The translations under genes and the position numbers were made by a program. Positions 34,906-43,205 of a stretch of 64,000 bases of DNA are shown here, piece by piece (the stretch's first letter is position 1; each line of letters begins with the position of its first letter). The stretch comes from Lachnospiraceae bacterium UBA1759 (GTDB lineage: Bacteria; Bacillota; Clostridia; Lachnospirales; Lachnospiraceae): assembly GCA_002315555.1 (NCBI GenBank), contig DCHF01000030.1, positions 1-64,000 on the forward strand. The letters run 5' to 3'. Under the pieces are notes generated by a model. It made no database searches, had not been told where the DNA came from, and saw only the letters and a program-made list of their open reading frames with translations.

Positions 34906-35648
34906 AGAAGATCGGGTTTTTAGGCTGTGGAAAGATTGGACAGGCGATCCTTGCGCATGTGAAGGAACAGAGGTACGCGGAGGTCGCGTTTATCGCAGAT
35001 CCGGTGGCAGTGATCCCGGGCGAGCCGGTAGTTCGCTTCTGTGAGGAGGCGCTTTTAGAGGGTGTCGATCTGGTTATCGAGTGCGCGACTGCGGATGTGC
35101 TGAAGGAAAAGATCGACATGATCCTGCGTCACTCGGATCTTCTGATGTTCTCTGTGACGGCTTTCTCCGATGCCGTTTTCTCTGAAAAGGCGGAGCAGTT
35201 CTGTGAGGAATATGGCAGAAGAATCTTCATTCCTCACGGCGCGATTCTCGGGCTCGATGGCATTTTCGATGGACGGAAAGTCTGGAATGAGGTGAAGATC
35301 ATCACGACAAAGAGTCCGAAGAGCCTCGGACGCACGGATACGGAGACTTCAGTCGTTTATGACGGCCCCACCCGTGAGGCATGTAGATACTATCCGAGAA
35401 ATGTCAATGTGCACGCCGCCATCGCGCTTGCGGGCATCGGCTTTGACAGGACTCATTCGGTCATCATCTCCGATCCTGCGGTCTCGACGAATGCGCATAC
35501 GATCGTGCTGAAGGGCGACGGCATCGAGATCTCGATGGATATCTCAAGTTTTGCCGCCGGCGCAGTGACGGGTGCATATACGCCGCATTCCGCCTGTGGC
35601 AGTGTCGACCGCATTCTTGGCGGAATGACCGGACAGCTGTTCGTCTGA
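34902..35648 (+). CDS. L-aspartate dehydrogenase family protein
   Basis: This 248-residue NAD(P)-dependent oxidoreductase is of the aspartate dehydrogenase (NadX/DUF108) family. It has an N-terminal Rossmann motif GFLGCGKIGQAI, then GAILGLDG and the conserved catalytic-domain NVNVHAAIALAG with its His (about residue 169). Family members interconvert L-aspartate and iminoaspartate/oxaloacetate plus ammonia. No nadA or nadB lies here, so a catabolic role (oxidising the amino acid released from the ureide) is more likely than NAD synthesis. It is coupled to the upstream gene (ATGA) and ends before a strong terminator. Confidence 0.8.
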   Translation: MKKIGFLGCGKIGQAILAHVKEQRYAEVAFIADPVAVIPGEPVVRFCEEALLEGVDLVIECATADVLKEKIDMILRHSDLLMFSVTAFSDAVFSEKAEQFCEEYGRRIFIPHGAILGLDGIFDGRKVWNEVKIITTKSPKSLGRTDTETSVVYDGPTREACRYYPRNVNVHAAIALAGIGFDRTHSVIISDPAVSTNAHTIVLKGDGIEISMDISSFAAGAVTGAYTPHSACGSVDRILGGMTGQLFV

Positions 35649-35653
35649 CCATA

Positions 35654-35702
35654 AAAACGGCGCTGTGAAAAAATCAAAGTGATTTTTTCACAGCGCCGTT
35701 TT
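35654..35702. terminator. Very strong bidirectional terminator closing the cluster
   Basis: A perfect 23-bp stem (35654-35676 with 35680-35702, loop AAG) has A-runs and T-runs at both ends. It separates the aspartate dehydrogenase gene from the convergent gene at 35729. Confidence 0.92.
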
Positions 35703-35728
35703 ACTATGTCATCTCTGACCTTAAACAC

Positions 35729-36121
35729 TTAGAATTCGATCGTTTTCGGTGCTGCAGCGAAGGAACTGATGGTTGCAGTCGCATCCTCAAAATAGAAAAC
35801 GATGGTATTATCATCATCCTCGGAATACATGCCGCGAAGGTTCGGGTATGCATCGAGCATAGACGCCTTGGCTTCGCGTCTTTCATCCGGAACGAGCTTG
35901 CCGGCTACACGGATCCATGCGCTGCCGTCGAACGCGCAGATCTCCGCCTTGGGGTTGGCATACAGCTGCTTTGCGCACGGCTTGATCTTTCCGGTCTGGA
36001 TGTACAGCTTGCCGTCAAAAACATTGACCGTGCCGAAGGGGCGTACGCGCGGCTGGTCGCCGTCAACAGTCGCAAGGTAATAGGTGCCGCATTTCTTTAA
36101 AAATTCATAAACTTCCTGCAT
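35729..36121 (-). CDS. Pyridoxamine 5'-phosphate oxidase-like flavin-binding protein
   Basis: This 130-residue split-barrel protein is of the PNPOx-like family (general stress/FMN- or F420-binding type). It starts MQEVYEFLKKCGTYYLATVDGDQPRVRPFG, where the TVDGDQPRVRP strand is typical, and has KPCAKQLYANP in the middle. AGGAGTCCCCC precedes the ATG. The true substrate of such small proteins is usually unknown. It is transcribed away from the glycosidase-like gene at 36322, with repeats between them. Confidence 0.85.
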   Translation of the reverse strand: MQEVYEFLKKCGTYYLATVDGDQPRVRPFGTVNVFDGKLYIQTGKIKPCAKQLYANPKAEICAFDGSAWIRVAGKLVPDERREAKASMLDAYPNLRGMYSEDDDNTIVFYFEDATATISSFAAAPKTIEF

Positions 36122-36159
36122 GGGGGACTCCTTTGTCTGATATATTTACTTGCAATATA

Positions 36160-36258
36160 ATTCCGTATTTTTCGCGTGTCAATACAAAACGCGGGCGCAG
36201 AAACGTATTTGCACATATTCCGTACGAAACCCAAACAAAAGGTTATGCAAATTCCGTA
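36160..36258. repeat. Three ATTCCGTA boxes, each preceded by TGCA
   Basis: ATTCCGTA occurs at 36160-36167, 36217-36224 and 36251-36258, and each copy is preceded within 1-5 nt by TGCA. All lie in the 200-bp divergent region between 36121 and 36322, so they look like binding sites of one regulator. A TATACT at 36265-36270 next to the third copy may be the -10 of the plus-strand operon. Confidence 0.5.
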
Positions 36259-36321
36259 AATGGTATATACTGGTGTAAAGAACTGAAATGACGCACCGAA
36301 AACGGACGGAAGGAGCACATC

Positions 36322-38490
36322 ATGAACGAACATCTTGAACGCGCGATGCGTTACGCGCAGCTCACCATCTGCGAGGGTGATATCGGAAAGTTTGATCCGG
36401 ACCGCTGGCTGAAGTACCTGGATGACATCAAATGTGACGGCCTGGTCCTGGGCACCGGCGGCTATATGGCCTTTCACGATACGGAGATTCCGTACCATTA
36501 TACGGTGAAACATCCGCAGTATGACGATCTTTTCGGCTACATGGTCGATGCCTGCCGCAAAAAGAACTACGCTATCATCTGTCGTACGGACTCGCACGCG
36601 ATCCATGCCGATGCTTTTTCCGCCCACCCCGAATGGGCCGCCGTCACCGTCGACGGTTCCCCGCGCGTCCACTGGTCCCACCCCGAAGTTTACGTCAGCT
36701 GCCCCCTCGGCGACTACGGCTTTGACTTCATGAACCGGGTCCACGGCGAGCTCGCCGCAAAATACGACATGGACGCGATCTTCTGCAACCGCTGGCCCGG
36801 CTCCGGCATCTGCTACTGCGAATCCTGTAAGAAGAGTTTCCGCGTATACAGCAGCGGCCGCGAGATCCCGAAGATCCTGAACCCTTCCGATGAGACCACG
36901 CGCCTTTACATGAAATGGCACGAGGAGCGCGCATTTGAGCTTTGCAGGACCTGGGACCTGGAGATCCAACGGAACAATCCGGACATGCGCTTCGTGCCGA
37001 ACTCATCCGTCGGTACCGAACCGTTCATCGACAATAAAGTCCTGGGCGATTACGCCGCCGTTCTCTACGCGGACTATCAGGGCCGCGCCGGCAGCATGAC
37101 GCCCTGGTTCAACGGCCGCACCGCAAAGCAGCTGCACGCGGTCCTGGGCGATAAGCCCGTAGGCGGCATCTTCTCCACCGGCACCACCGAGTGCCGCTGG
37201 AAGGATTCCGTTCAGGAAAAGGCCGAGCTGGAGATGTGGATCTCCGAGGCGGTAGCCAACGGCCTCCGTCCCTGGTTCACGAAATTCAGCGTTCAGGTCT
37301 TTGACGAACGCTGGATGCCGGTCGTTAAGAACCTGTACAGAAAGTACTACGATTGGGAAAAGTATCTCCGCCACACGAAGAGCCGCGCTGAAGTCGCGCT
37401 GATGTTCTCGCAGCAGACGGTGAAGAAATATGCGCTGTCCGAGCAGGAGCGCCTGGTGGAAAAGCCCATCAACGGCTGGTATCACGCGCTTCTGGAGAGC
37501 CGCATTCCGTTCGATATGATCGACAGTCATTACATCGACGCGGAGCATCTTAATGCGTACCGGGCGATCATTCTTCCGAACATCGCGGTCCTGTCCGATG
37601 CGGACTGCGCGGCACTGAAGCGCTACGTGGCAAACGGCGGCGCGGTGCTTGCGGACTACGAGACCTCCCTGTATAATGAAAACGGTGAGCGCCGTACGGA
37701 CTTTGGCTTGGCGGAGCTCTTTGGCGTGCATGCGACCGGGAGAGATACAAGGAATCAGCTGAATGCCTACATAACGGTGAAGCCCGGCATGGGTGATCCG
37801 CTGATGCGTGAAGGCTTCTTTGAGCCGGCGGAGAAGGCCCGCATTGAAAACGGCCTTCCGGAGGAGTCCTGCGACCGGGAAGATGCTTCCTGGTGTGAAG
37901 ACCGTCGCCTCTGCGGCACGGAATACCGCACCGGAATCACGTGGGATCCTGCGGATTTTGAGGAATCTCCTTACTTTGCGGTGCCTGCGTTCCCGGACCT
38001 TCCGATGGAGGAGGTCTACCCGCGCGACGAGGTCGCGGATTACGAAGAGGTCCTGTTCCGGAGCTACGGTAAGGGACGTGTGGCGTATTTCTGCGGAGAC
38101 ATCGGCCGGTGCTACTGGGACTACCTGCTGGTGGACCACCGGAGGATGATGGCGGATGCGGTGCGCTGGACCATCGCCGGGGAGGACACAGTACGCGTGA
38201 GCTGCCCGGGACTCGTGGACGTGACGCTGTGGCAGAACGAAGAGGGACTGATGATCCACCTGGTCAACCTGACGACGATCCACGCGATGCGTGGCCCTGC
38301 GGAGGAGATCCTGCCGCTGGCAAACGTGACGATGGAGATTCGGAAGGACCTGCTTCCGAGCGGTACGAATGGCGGTGTGAAACCGCGTGTGCTTGAAAAT
38401 TCCGCAGTCACAGTGGAAGAGAAGGAGACCTGCATTAAGGTCACGCTTCCCACACTGAAGCTGCATGAAGTGATTGTATTTGAACAATAA
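36322..38490 (+). CDS. GH42-like/hypothetical glycosyl hydrolase with beta-galactosidase trimerisation domain
   Basis: This 722-residue protein has an N-terminal TIM barrel resembling hypothetical glycosyl hydrolase families related to GH42/GH29 (KCDGLVLGTGGYMAFHD, AAVTVDGSPRVHWSHP, DAIFCNRW with a GICYCESC segment). An amidotransferase-like trimerisation domain follows (YRAIILPNIAVLSDADCAAL, GGAVLADYETSLY, about residues 410-460) and a C-terminal beta domain. There is no signal peptide. GGAAGGAGCACATC precedes the ATG. The CxxC-containing GICYCESCKKSF could bind metal. It leads a probable operon with the Fe-alcohol dehydrogenase and two HypB-like GTPases. The substrate is unknown. Confidence 0.7.
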   Translation: MNEHLERAMRYAQLTICEGDIGKFDPDRWLKYLDDIKCDGLVLGTGGYMAFHDTEIPYHYTVKHPQYDDLFGYMVDACRKKNYAIICRTDSHAIHADAFSAHPEWAAVTVDGSPRVHWSHPEVYVSCPLGDYGFDFMNRVHGELAAKYDMDAIFCNRWPGSGICYCESCKKSFRVYSSGREIPKILNPSDETTRLYMKWHEERAFELCRTWDLEIQRNNPDMRFVPNSSVGTEPFIDNKVLGDYAAVLYADYQGRAGSMTPWFNGRTAKQLHAVLGDKPVGGIFSTGTTECRWKDSVQEKAELEMWISEAVANGLRPWFTKFSVQVFDERWMPVVKNLYRKYYDWEKYLRHTKSRAEVALMFSQQTVKKYALSEQERLVEKPINGWYHALLESRIPFDMIDSHYIDAEHLNAYRAIILPNIAVLSDADCAALKRYVANGGAVLADYETSLYNENGERRTDFGLAELFGVHATGRDTRNQLNAYITVKPGMGDPLMREGFFEPAEKARIENGLPEESCDREDASWCEDRRLCGTEYRTGITWDPADFEESPYFAVPAFPDLPMEEVYPRDEVADYEEVLFRSYGKGRVAYFCGDIGRCYWDYLLVDHRRMMADAVRWTIAGEDTVRVSCPGLVDVTLWQNEEGLMIHLVNLTTIHAMRGPAEEILPLANVTMEIRKDLLPSGTNGGVKPRVLENSAVTVEEKETCIKVTLPTLKLHEVIVFEQ

Positions 38491-38506
38491 CGGGCAGGAA
38501 AGCCCG
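38491..38506 (+). repeat. Small intergenic hairpin
   Basis: CGGGC (38491-38495) pairs with GCCCG (38502-38506) right after the stop codon at 38490. There is no T-run, so it is a weak or processing element within the operon. Confidence 0.3.
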
Positions 38507-38532
38507 GAACGGCCATAATGAAAGGAGACATC

Positions 38533-39819
38533 ATGACAACACTTGAAAAAGGCTATGAGCTTCTCCGCGACTGGAAGGGAGACGGTTATATTTACGGACT
38601 CGGCGTTTTTGAACGGCTGGGTGAACTGACAGCAAAGTACGGAAAGCGCGTGATGATCGTATCCACGCCGACTTATAAGGCACTGACGGACCGGGCAATG
38701 GAGCTGATCGCCGCCGCGGGCGGTGAAGTGGTTCCGGCTGCGGTGGTGCCAGGTGCGCGGCCGAACGCGCCGCGGGAGGACGTGTACCGCATCGAGACTT
38801 ATATGCTGCAGTACGCGCCGGATGTGGTGGTGAGCATCGGCGGCGGTTCCACGATCGATGCCGTGAAGGCGGCCATCGTTCTGGCGTCCCTCGGCAAGGC
38901 GGCCACACCCGAGCTGGAGCCCTGGTTCGGCACCGGTGTCGTTACGAAGGCGCTTCAGGAGACCGGCTGCAAGCTGATCCCGCACATCGCGGTGGAGACC
39001 GCAAGCTCCTCCGGTTCTCATCTGACCAAGTATTCCAACGTGACCGATCCGGTCTCCGGGCAGAAGCTTCTGATCGTGGATCCGGCTATCGTGCCGGAGG
39101 CGGCGCTGTTTGATTACCGCGCGACTGTGTCTATGCCGAAGAGTGTGACGATCGACGGGGCACTGGACGGCATGGCACATACGTTGGAGGTCTTCTGGGG
39201 GGCAAAGCCGGAATACTATGACAAGGCGCAGACCATTTGCGAGACCGCACTGGAGCTGATCATCGCGAACGCGAAGAAGGCGCTCGAGGATCCGGCGGAT
39301 GAAGAAGCGCGCGAAGCGCTCGGTGTTGCGACGGACTTGGGCGGTTACGCCATTATGGTCGGCGGTACCTCCGGAGGTCACCTGACCAGCTTCTCCCTGG
39401 TCGATGTTGCCGCCCACGGCACGGCTTGCGGCATCATGAATCCGTACTACGCGGTCTTCTACGCACCGGCGATCCAGCCACAGCTCCTGTCCATCGGCAG
39501 CGTGCTGAAAAAGTACGGTTTTGTGGCCGGAAATGTGGCATTAGAGGAGCTTTCGGGCCGCGACCGGGCAATTGCCGTGTCGGAAGGACTGATGTCCTTT
39601 TCCCGCAGTATCGGTGCTCCTGCGACGCTTGCCGAACTCCCGGAATTTGACGCATCCTATGTGGATAAGATCCTGACGGCTGCAAAGAACCCGCAGCTGA
39701 AGATGAAACTTCAGAATATGCCGGTACCGATGACCGCCGGGGATGTGGATACCTGTATGGCGCCGGTGATCCGGGCAGCCGTGACCGGCGATATGAGCGG
39801 TATTCCCGCAGGCAAATAA
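38533..39819 (+). CDS. Iron-containing (group III) alcohol dehydrogenase
   Basis: This 428-residue NAD(P)-dependent alcohol dehydrogenase is of the iron-activated family. GGGSTIDAVKA (about residue 103) binds the nucleotide. Metal ligands are the Asp and His in TIDGALDGMAHTLE and the two His in GGHLTSFSLVDVAAHGTACG (about 277-296). ATG 38533 is chosen because AAAGGAG lies just before it; the ATG at 38518 is part of that region. It probably reduces an aldehyde or ketone made in sugar fermentation. The two metal-GTPase genes directly downstream are unusual for this family. Confidence 0.9.
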   Translation: MTTLEKGYELLRDWKGDGYIYGLGVFERLGELTAKYGKRVMIVSTPTYKALTDRAMELIAAAGGEVVPAAVVPGARPNAPREDVYRIETYMLQYAPDVVVSIGGGSTIDAVKAAIVLASLGKAATPELEPWFGTGVVTKALQETGCKLIPHIAVETASSSGSHLTKYSNVTDPVSGQKLLIVDPAIVPEAALFDYRATVSMPKSVTIDGALDGMAHTLEVFWGAKPEYYDKAQTICETALELIIANAKKALEDPADEEAREALGVATDLGGYAIMVGGTSGGHLTSFSLVDVAAHGTACGIMNPYYAVFYAPAIQPQLLSIGSVLKKYGFVAGNVALEELSGRDRAIAVSEGLMSFSRSIGAPATLAELPEFDASYVDKILTAAKNPQLKMKLQNMPVPMTAGDVDTCMAPVIRAAVTGDMSGIPAGK

Positions 39820-39833
39820 GGAATTGAGTATAC

Positions 39834-40517
39834 ATGAAGATCATTGATTTAAAAGAAACGATTTTACAGGATAACGACGCCGATGCGGCACTTCTCCGCG
39901 CGGAACTCGGTGCGCAGGGCATCTGTCTGATGAACCTGATGTCCGCACCCGGCAGCGGCAAGACCTCCACGCTTCTTGCGCTGGACAAGTATTTCCGCGG
40001 GCGGATGAACTGGGGCGTCATGGAAGCGGACATCGATTCCGATGTGGACGCGCTGACCCTTGAGGCCGCCGGCGTGCCCTCCATCCAGCTTCACACGGGC
40101 GGCATGTGCCACCTGGACGCAGACATGACCCGTCAGGGCGTGAATGCTTTTCGTGCGGAACACCCGGATTACGACGGCGGGTTCATGGTGCTCGAGAACA
40201 TCGGCAACCTGGTCTGCCCGGCGGAATACGATACCGGCGCGTCCATCAATCTGACTATTTTAAGCGTCCCAGAGGGTGATGACAAGCCGGCAAAATACCC
40301 GCTCATGTACCGCGTGAGCGATGTGCTGGTCATCAACAAGATCGACGCGCTTCCCGTCTTTGATTTTGATAAGGTGCGCATGGAAGGCTATGCCAAAACG
40401 CTGAATCCAGACATCCGCATCTTCTACATTTCCGCGAAGACCGGGGAGGGCGTGGAGGCCCTTGCGGAGTATCTGATGGCCCGTGCGACTACCGTTCTCG
40501 GAAAGGAGGGCTTCTGA
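39834..40517 (+). CDS. HypB-like metallochaperone GTPase, copy 1
   Basis: This 227-residue G3E GTPase is of the HypB/UreG group, which hands nickel to hydrogenase. It has P-loop SAPGSGKTS (about residue 41), the metal-binding GGMCHLDADM with its Cys-His pair (about 92), NLVCPAEYDTG with the third Cys (about 126) and the guanine motif NKID. It lacks the N-terminal His-rich or CxxCGC nickel-storage segment. No HypA, other hyp gene, hydrogenase or urease is in the window. It is followed at once by a second HypB, so the two may form a heterodimer. Confidence 0.85.
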   Translation: MKIIDLKETILQDNDADAALLRAELGAQGICLMNLMSAPGSGKTSTLLALDKYFRGRMNWGVMEADIDSDVDALTLEAAGVPSIQLHTGGMCHLDADMTRQGVNAFRAEHPDYDGGFMVLENIGNLVCPAEYDTGASINLTILSVPEGDDKPAKYPLMYRVSDVLVINKIDALPVFDFDKVRMEGYAKTLNPDIRIFYISAKTGEGVEALAEYLMARATTVLGKEGF

Positions 40518-40518
40518 C

Positions 40519-41205
40519 ATGGGTGAAGTAAGAGTGATCGAGATCCATGAAAGCGTCTATGCGAACAACGACCGTACCGCGGATATTCTCCGGCAGCAGC
40601 TGACGGCGCAGGGCACCCTGTTTCTTAATGTGATGTCCGGGCCGGGCAGCGGAAAGACGACGACATTGACGGCGTTAATCAACCGGCTGAAGGGCGAGCT
40701 TCGCATCGGTGAAATGGATGTGGATAACGAGTCCAGTCTGGATGCGCAGCGTGTGGCCGATGCCACCGGCGTTCAGTCCCTGCAGATTCACAACGGCGGG
40801 CTGTGTCACATCGATGCGGACATGACCTCCCGTGCGCTCCTTCAGTACGATACGACGGGGCTGGATCTTCTGATCCTGGAAAACATCGGAAACCTGGTCT
40901 GCCCGGCGGAATTTGACACGGGTTCGCATAAGCGGGTGATGCTGTTAAGCGTCCCCGAAGGCGATGACAAGCCGCTGAAGTATCCGCTTATGTTCGAGAC
41001 CAGCGATGTGGTTCTGATCAATAAGATCGATACCATGGACTACTTTGATTTTGACATGAATAAAGCGCGCGAGCGGATCCTGAAACTGAACCCGCAGGCG
41101 CGCATATTCCCAATCAGCGCGAAGACCGGAGAAGGTCTGGACGCTGTATGTGATTGGATAAGAGAGGAAGTAAAGCGCAATCAGAGCGCGCTTCCGATCG
41201 AGTAA
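40519..41205 (+). CDS. HypB-like metallochaperone GTPase, copy 2
   Basis: This 228-residue paralogue of the preceding protein has P-loop SGPGSGKTT, GGLCHIDADM (Cys-His metal site), NLVCPAEFDTG and NKIDTMD, so both metal and GTP sites look intact. ATG 40519 follows the first copy's TGA by one base. The two are alignable throughout but diverged (for example AYGAK versus MNKAR regions), so the duplication is old. It overlaps the end of the convergent flavoenzyme by 25 nt. The client metalloenzyme is unknown; the Fe-type alcohol dehydrogenase next door is one possibility. Confidence 0.85.
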   Translation: MGEVRVIEIHESVYANNDRTADILRQQLTAQGTLFLNVMSGPGSGKTTTLTALINRLKGELRIGEMDVDNESSLDAQRVADATGVQSLQIHNGGLCHIDADMTSRALLQYDTTGLDLLILENIGNLVCPAEFDTGSHKRVMLLSVPEGDDKPLKYPLMFETSDVVLINKIDTMDYFDFDMNKARERILKLNPQARIFPISAKTGEGLDAVCDWIREEVKRNQSALPIE

Positions 41206-43061
41206 CCCGTCCGGATGGCAGTCTGCATACTGCCGATCTGTCTGCAGTCGCCGATCGTGTAGAACTGCTTGCCGCAATTCATGTAAGCGGCGGCAGCGGT
41301 CACATCAGCCGTCATGCCGGCAGCCAGTAAAACCGTATCACAGGGAATGGTATGGATATCACCGTTCTCATCCTTATAGGCCACACTGTTTTCGGAGACT
41401 TCCGTGCAGGTGGCCTTTAAAATTACTTCAAGGTTTTCCTTTTCAGCCTCAACGGCTTCCAGGAACATGCTGTAATAGTGGCCGCGGAAGGATTCCTTTG
41501 CGATCATGTCTTTCATCTCGATGACCGTCACCTTCTTGCCCTGCTGTGCCAGGTACATACCGGCTTCCACGCCGATCTCACCACCGCCGATGATCACCGC
41601 CGTTTCCCCGACAAGCTCCGGATGGGCAAAGGTATCGACTGCCGGGATCGCCGCTTCGATGCCCGGGATCTTCGGCACGATGCCTTTTCCGCCCACGGCC
41701 GCTACGACCGCATCAAAATTCTGTGCTTCCAGCCAGTCCGGGTCCGGTGCGCAGTTCAGCTGCACCGTGACATTCGGATTCTCCGCAAGCTTTTTCTCAT
41801 AATGCTTCAGCCAGTTCAGCACCGGCCATTTGAAGGTCGCATAACGGCTGTGCTCCAGCATGCCGCCCAGCCGGCCCTTTTTCTCGAACAGCGTGACCTT
41901 GTGTCCGCGCTCCGCAGCGATGAGTGCGGCCTCCATGCCGGACGGTCCGCCGCCGATGATCGCGATCTTCTTTTCACGCGTGAACGGAACGGTTCTCCGG
42001 TCGATGGTCTTCTCCGACGCAAACCGCGGATTGACGACGCAGACGGACAGGCAGTGGTTGGGCTGGTGGCACTTGTTGCAGCGAAGGCAGGGCACCAGGT
42101 CCTCAGCGCGGCCCTCGTACAGAAGCTGTCCGAAGTTCGAATTGGAGATATAGGCGCGGGCCATAGAGATCAGATCGGCCTTGCCCTCACGGACTGCGGC
42201 TTCGCAATCGTCCGGGTCAATGAAGCCCGCGGACGCTGCAACGGCCTGCTTGACGCCGGCCTTTTTCACGTATTCCGCCATATATAGGAACGGTGTGCGT
42301 TCCTTCAGGTATCCGATCGGATGCTGGTGGTCGATCTCATAGGAACGGAGCGTCAGGATGTCGATCAGTCCTTCCGCGGCCTTTGCAAAGGCAACGGTAT
42401 CGTCCAGCGTCCAGCCGCCTTCCTCGATCTCATGTCCGGTGATGCAGGCTTCGATCATGAAGTCCTTTCCGCATTTTTCCTTGATCCTCCGGCAGAGCAT
42501 CAGCGGGAAACGGATGCGGTTCTCAAAGCTGCCGCCGAATTCATCGGTACGATGGTTACTGATTGGAGAGAGCAGCTTTCCGGTCAGCACCATGCGGTAG
42601 GACATATGGATGTAGATGCCGTCAAATCCGGCTTCGGAAATATTCTTTGCAAGCTCAGAGAAATGCTCCACACATTCGTAGATCTTTTCCGTGGTGATAT
42701 TCAGGCTCTCGAAATCTTCCGTGGAGACCTCCGGCGGAAAGGTCATGCAGGTACCGTGGGCACGTGCGCCGTAGAAGTGAACGGCATCGACCATCTGGGC
42801 CATGTAGTTCTTTGCGCCGAGGTCGGAAGCGTCCCAGCCGTTGCCGCCCGGCCAGATCTTGCCGAAGCCGCTTCCGTCGCAGGTGACGATGGCTGCGCCG
42901 CCTCTTGCACGTTCCGCGTAGCATTCGATCAGCGTATCGGAGGGCCAGGTCTCATTGGCCTGCGCATTGTACGGCTGTGAAGGCGGGCAGATCATACGGT
43001 TCTTCAGAATGACGTTACCGACTTGAAGCGGTTTTAACAGATGAGGGTAATAAGGATTCAT
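41181..43061 (-). CDS. Old-yellow-enzyme-type Fe-S flavoenzyme (2-enoate/2,4-dienoyl-CoA reductase family)
   Basis: This 626-residue NADH-dependent ene-reductase family protein has an N-terminal FMN TIM barrel (LLKPLQVGNVILKNRMICPP at the start). A [4Fe-4S] cysteine cluster follows in CLRCNKC then HCLSVC (about residues 340-357), then an FAD domain with IIGGGPSGMEAA (about 388) and an NADH motif IIGGGEIGVEAG (about 505). The family includes 2-enoate reductase, BaiCD/BaiH bile-acid enzymes and trimethylamine dehydrogenase, so the substrate is open. AAGGAGTG lies 7 nt before the ATG, inside a perfect inverted repeat that could control translation. Confidence 0.9.
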   Translation of the reverse strand: MNPYYPHLLKPLQVGNVILKNRMICPPSQPYNAQANETWPSDTLIECYAERARGGAAIVTCDGSGFGKIWPGGNGWDASDLGAKNYMAQMVDAVHFYGARAHGTCMTFPPEVSTEDFESLNITTEKIYECVEHFSELAKNISEAGFDGIYIHMSYRMVLTGKLLSPISNHRTDEFGGSFENRIRFPLMLCRRIKEKCGKDFMIEACITGHEIEEGGWTLDDTVAFAKAAEGLIDILTLRSYEIDHQHPIGYLKERTPFLYMAEYVKKAGVKQAVAASAGFIDPDDCEAAVREGKADLISMARAYISNSNFGQLLYEGRAEDLVPCLRCNKCHQPNHCLSVCVVNPRFASEKTIDRRTVPFTREKKIAIIGGGPSGMEAALIAAERGHKVTLFEKKGRLGGMLEHSRYATFKWPVLNWLKHYEKKLAENPNVTVQLNCAPDPDWLEAQNFDAVVAAVGGKGIVPKIPGIEAAIPAVDTFAHPELVGETAVIIGGGEIGVEAGMYLAQQGKKVTVIEMKDMIAKESFRGHYYSMFLEAVEAEKENLEVILKATCTEVSENSVAYKDENGDIHTIPCDTVLLAAGMTADVTAAAAYMNCGKQFYTIGDCRQIGSMQTAIRTGYSIGSAL

Positions 43062-43065
43062 AAAA

Positions 43066-43117
43066 ACACTCCTTTTTCAATCACTATAATAAGGATTTAG
43101 CATTGAAAAAGGAGTGT
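43066..43117 (-). promoter_or_regulatory. Perfect 16-bp inverted repeat burying the Shine-Dalgarno
   Basis: The arms 43066-43081 and 43102-43117 are perfectly complementary with a 20-nt loop. On the minus-strand transcript the right arm contains the AAGGAG ribosome binding site of the flavoenzyme and is followed by a T-run. As RNA it would hide the start site or terminate; as DNA it could be an operator, since a TTGACA abuts it at 43118-43123. Confidence 0.7.
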
Positions 43118-43205
43118 GTCAATTCTTTATTTTTTGAACTGTTTTTTGAGAAAAGATCCGGAGAAATACGCAACAGATCCGCCGTTTTTACAACAGATAT
43201 GCAGG

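Noticed and set aside
37003..39417. Open frame of 804 codons on the minus strand opposite the glycosidase-like and Fe-ADH genes
   Set aside because: It spans two well-supported plus-strand genes and their junction and has no protein-like motifs; it is a codon-bias shadow.
38533..41205. Hydrogenase or urease maturation locus
   Set aside because: No HypA, HypC-F, UreD-H or structural hydrogenase or urease gene occurs anywhere in the window.
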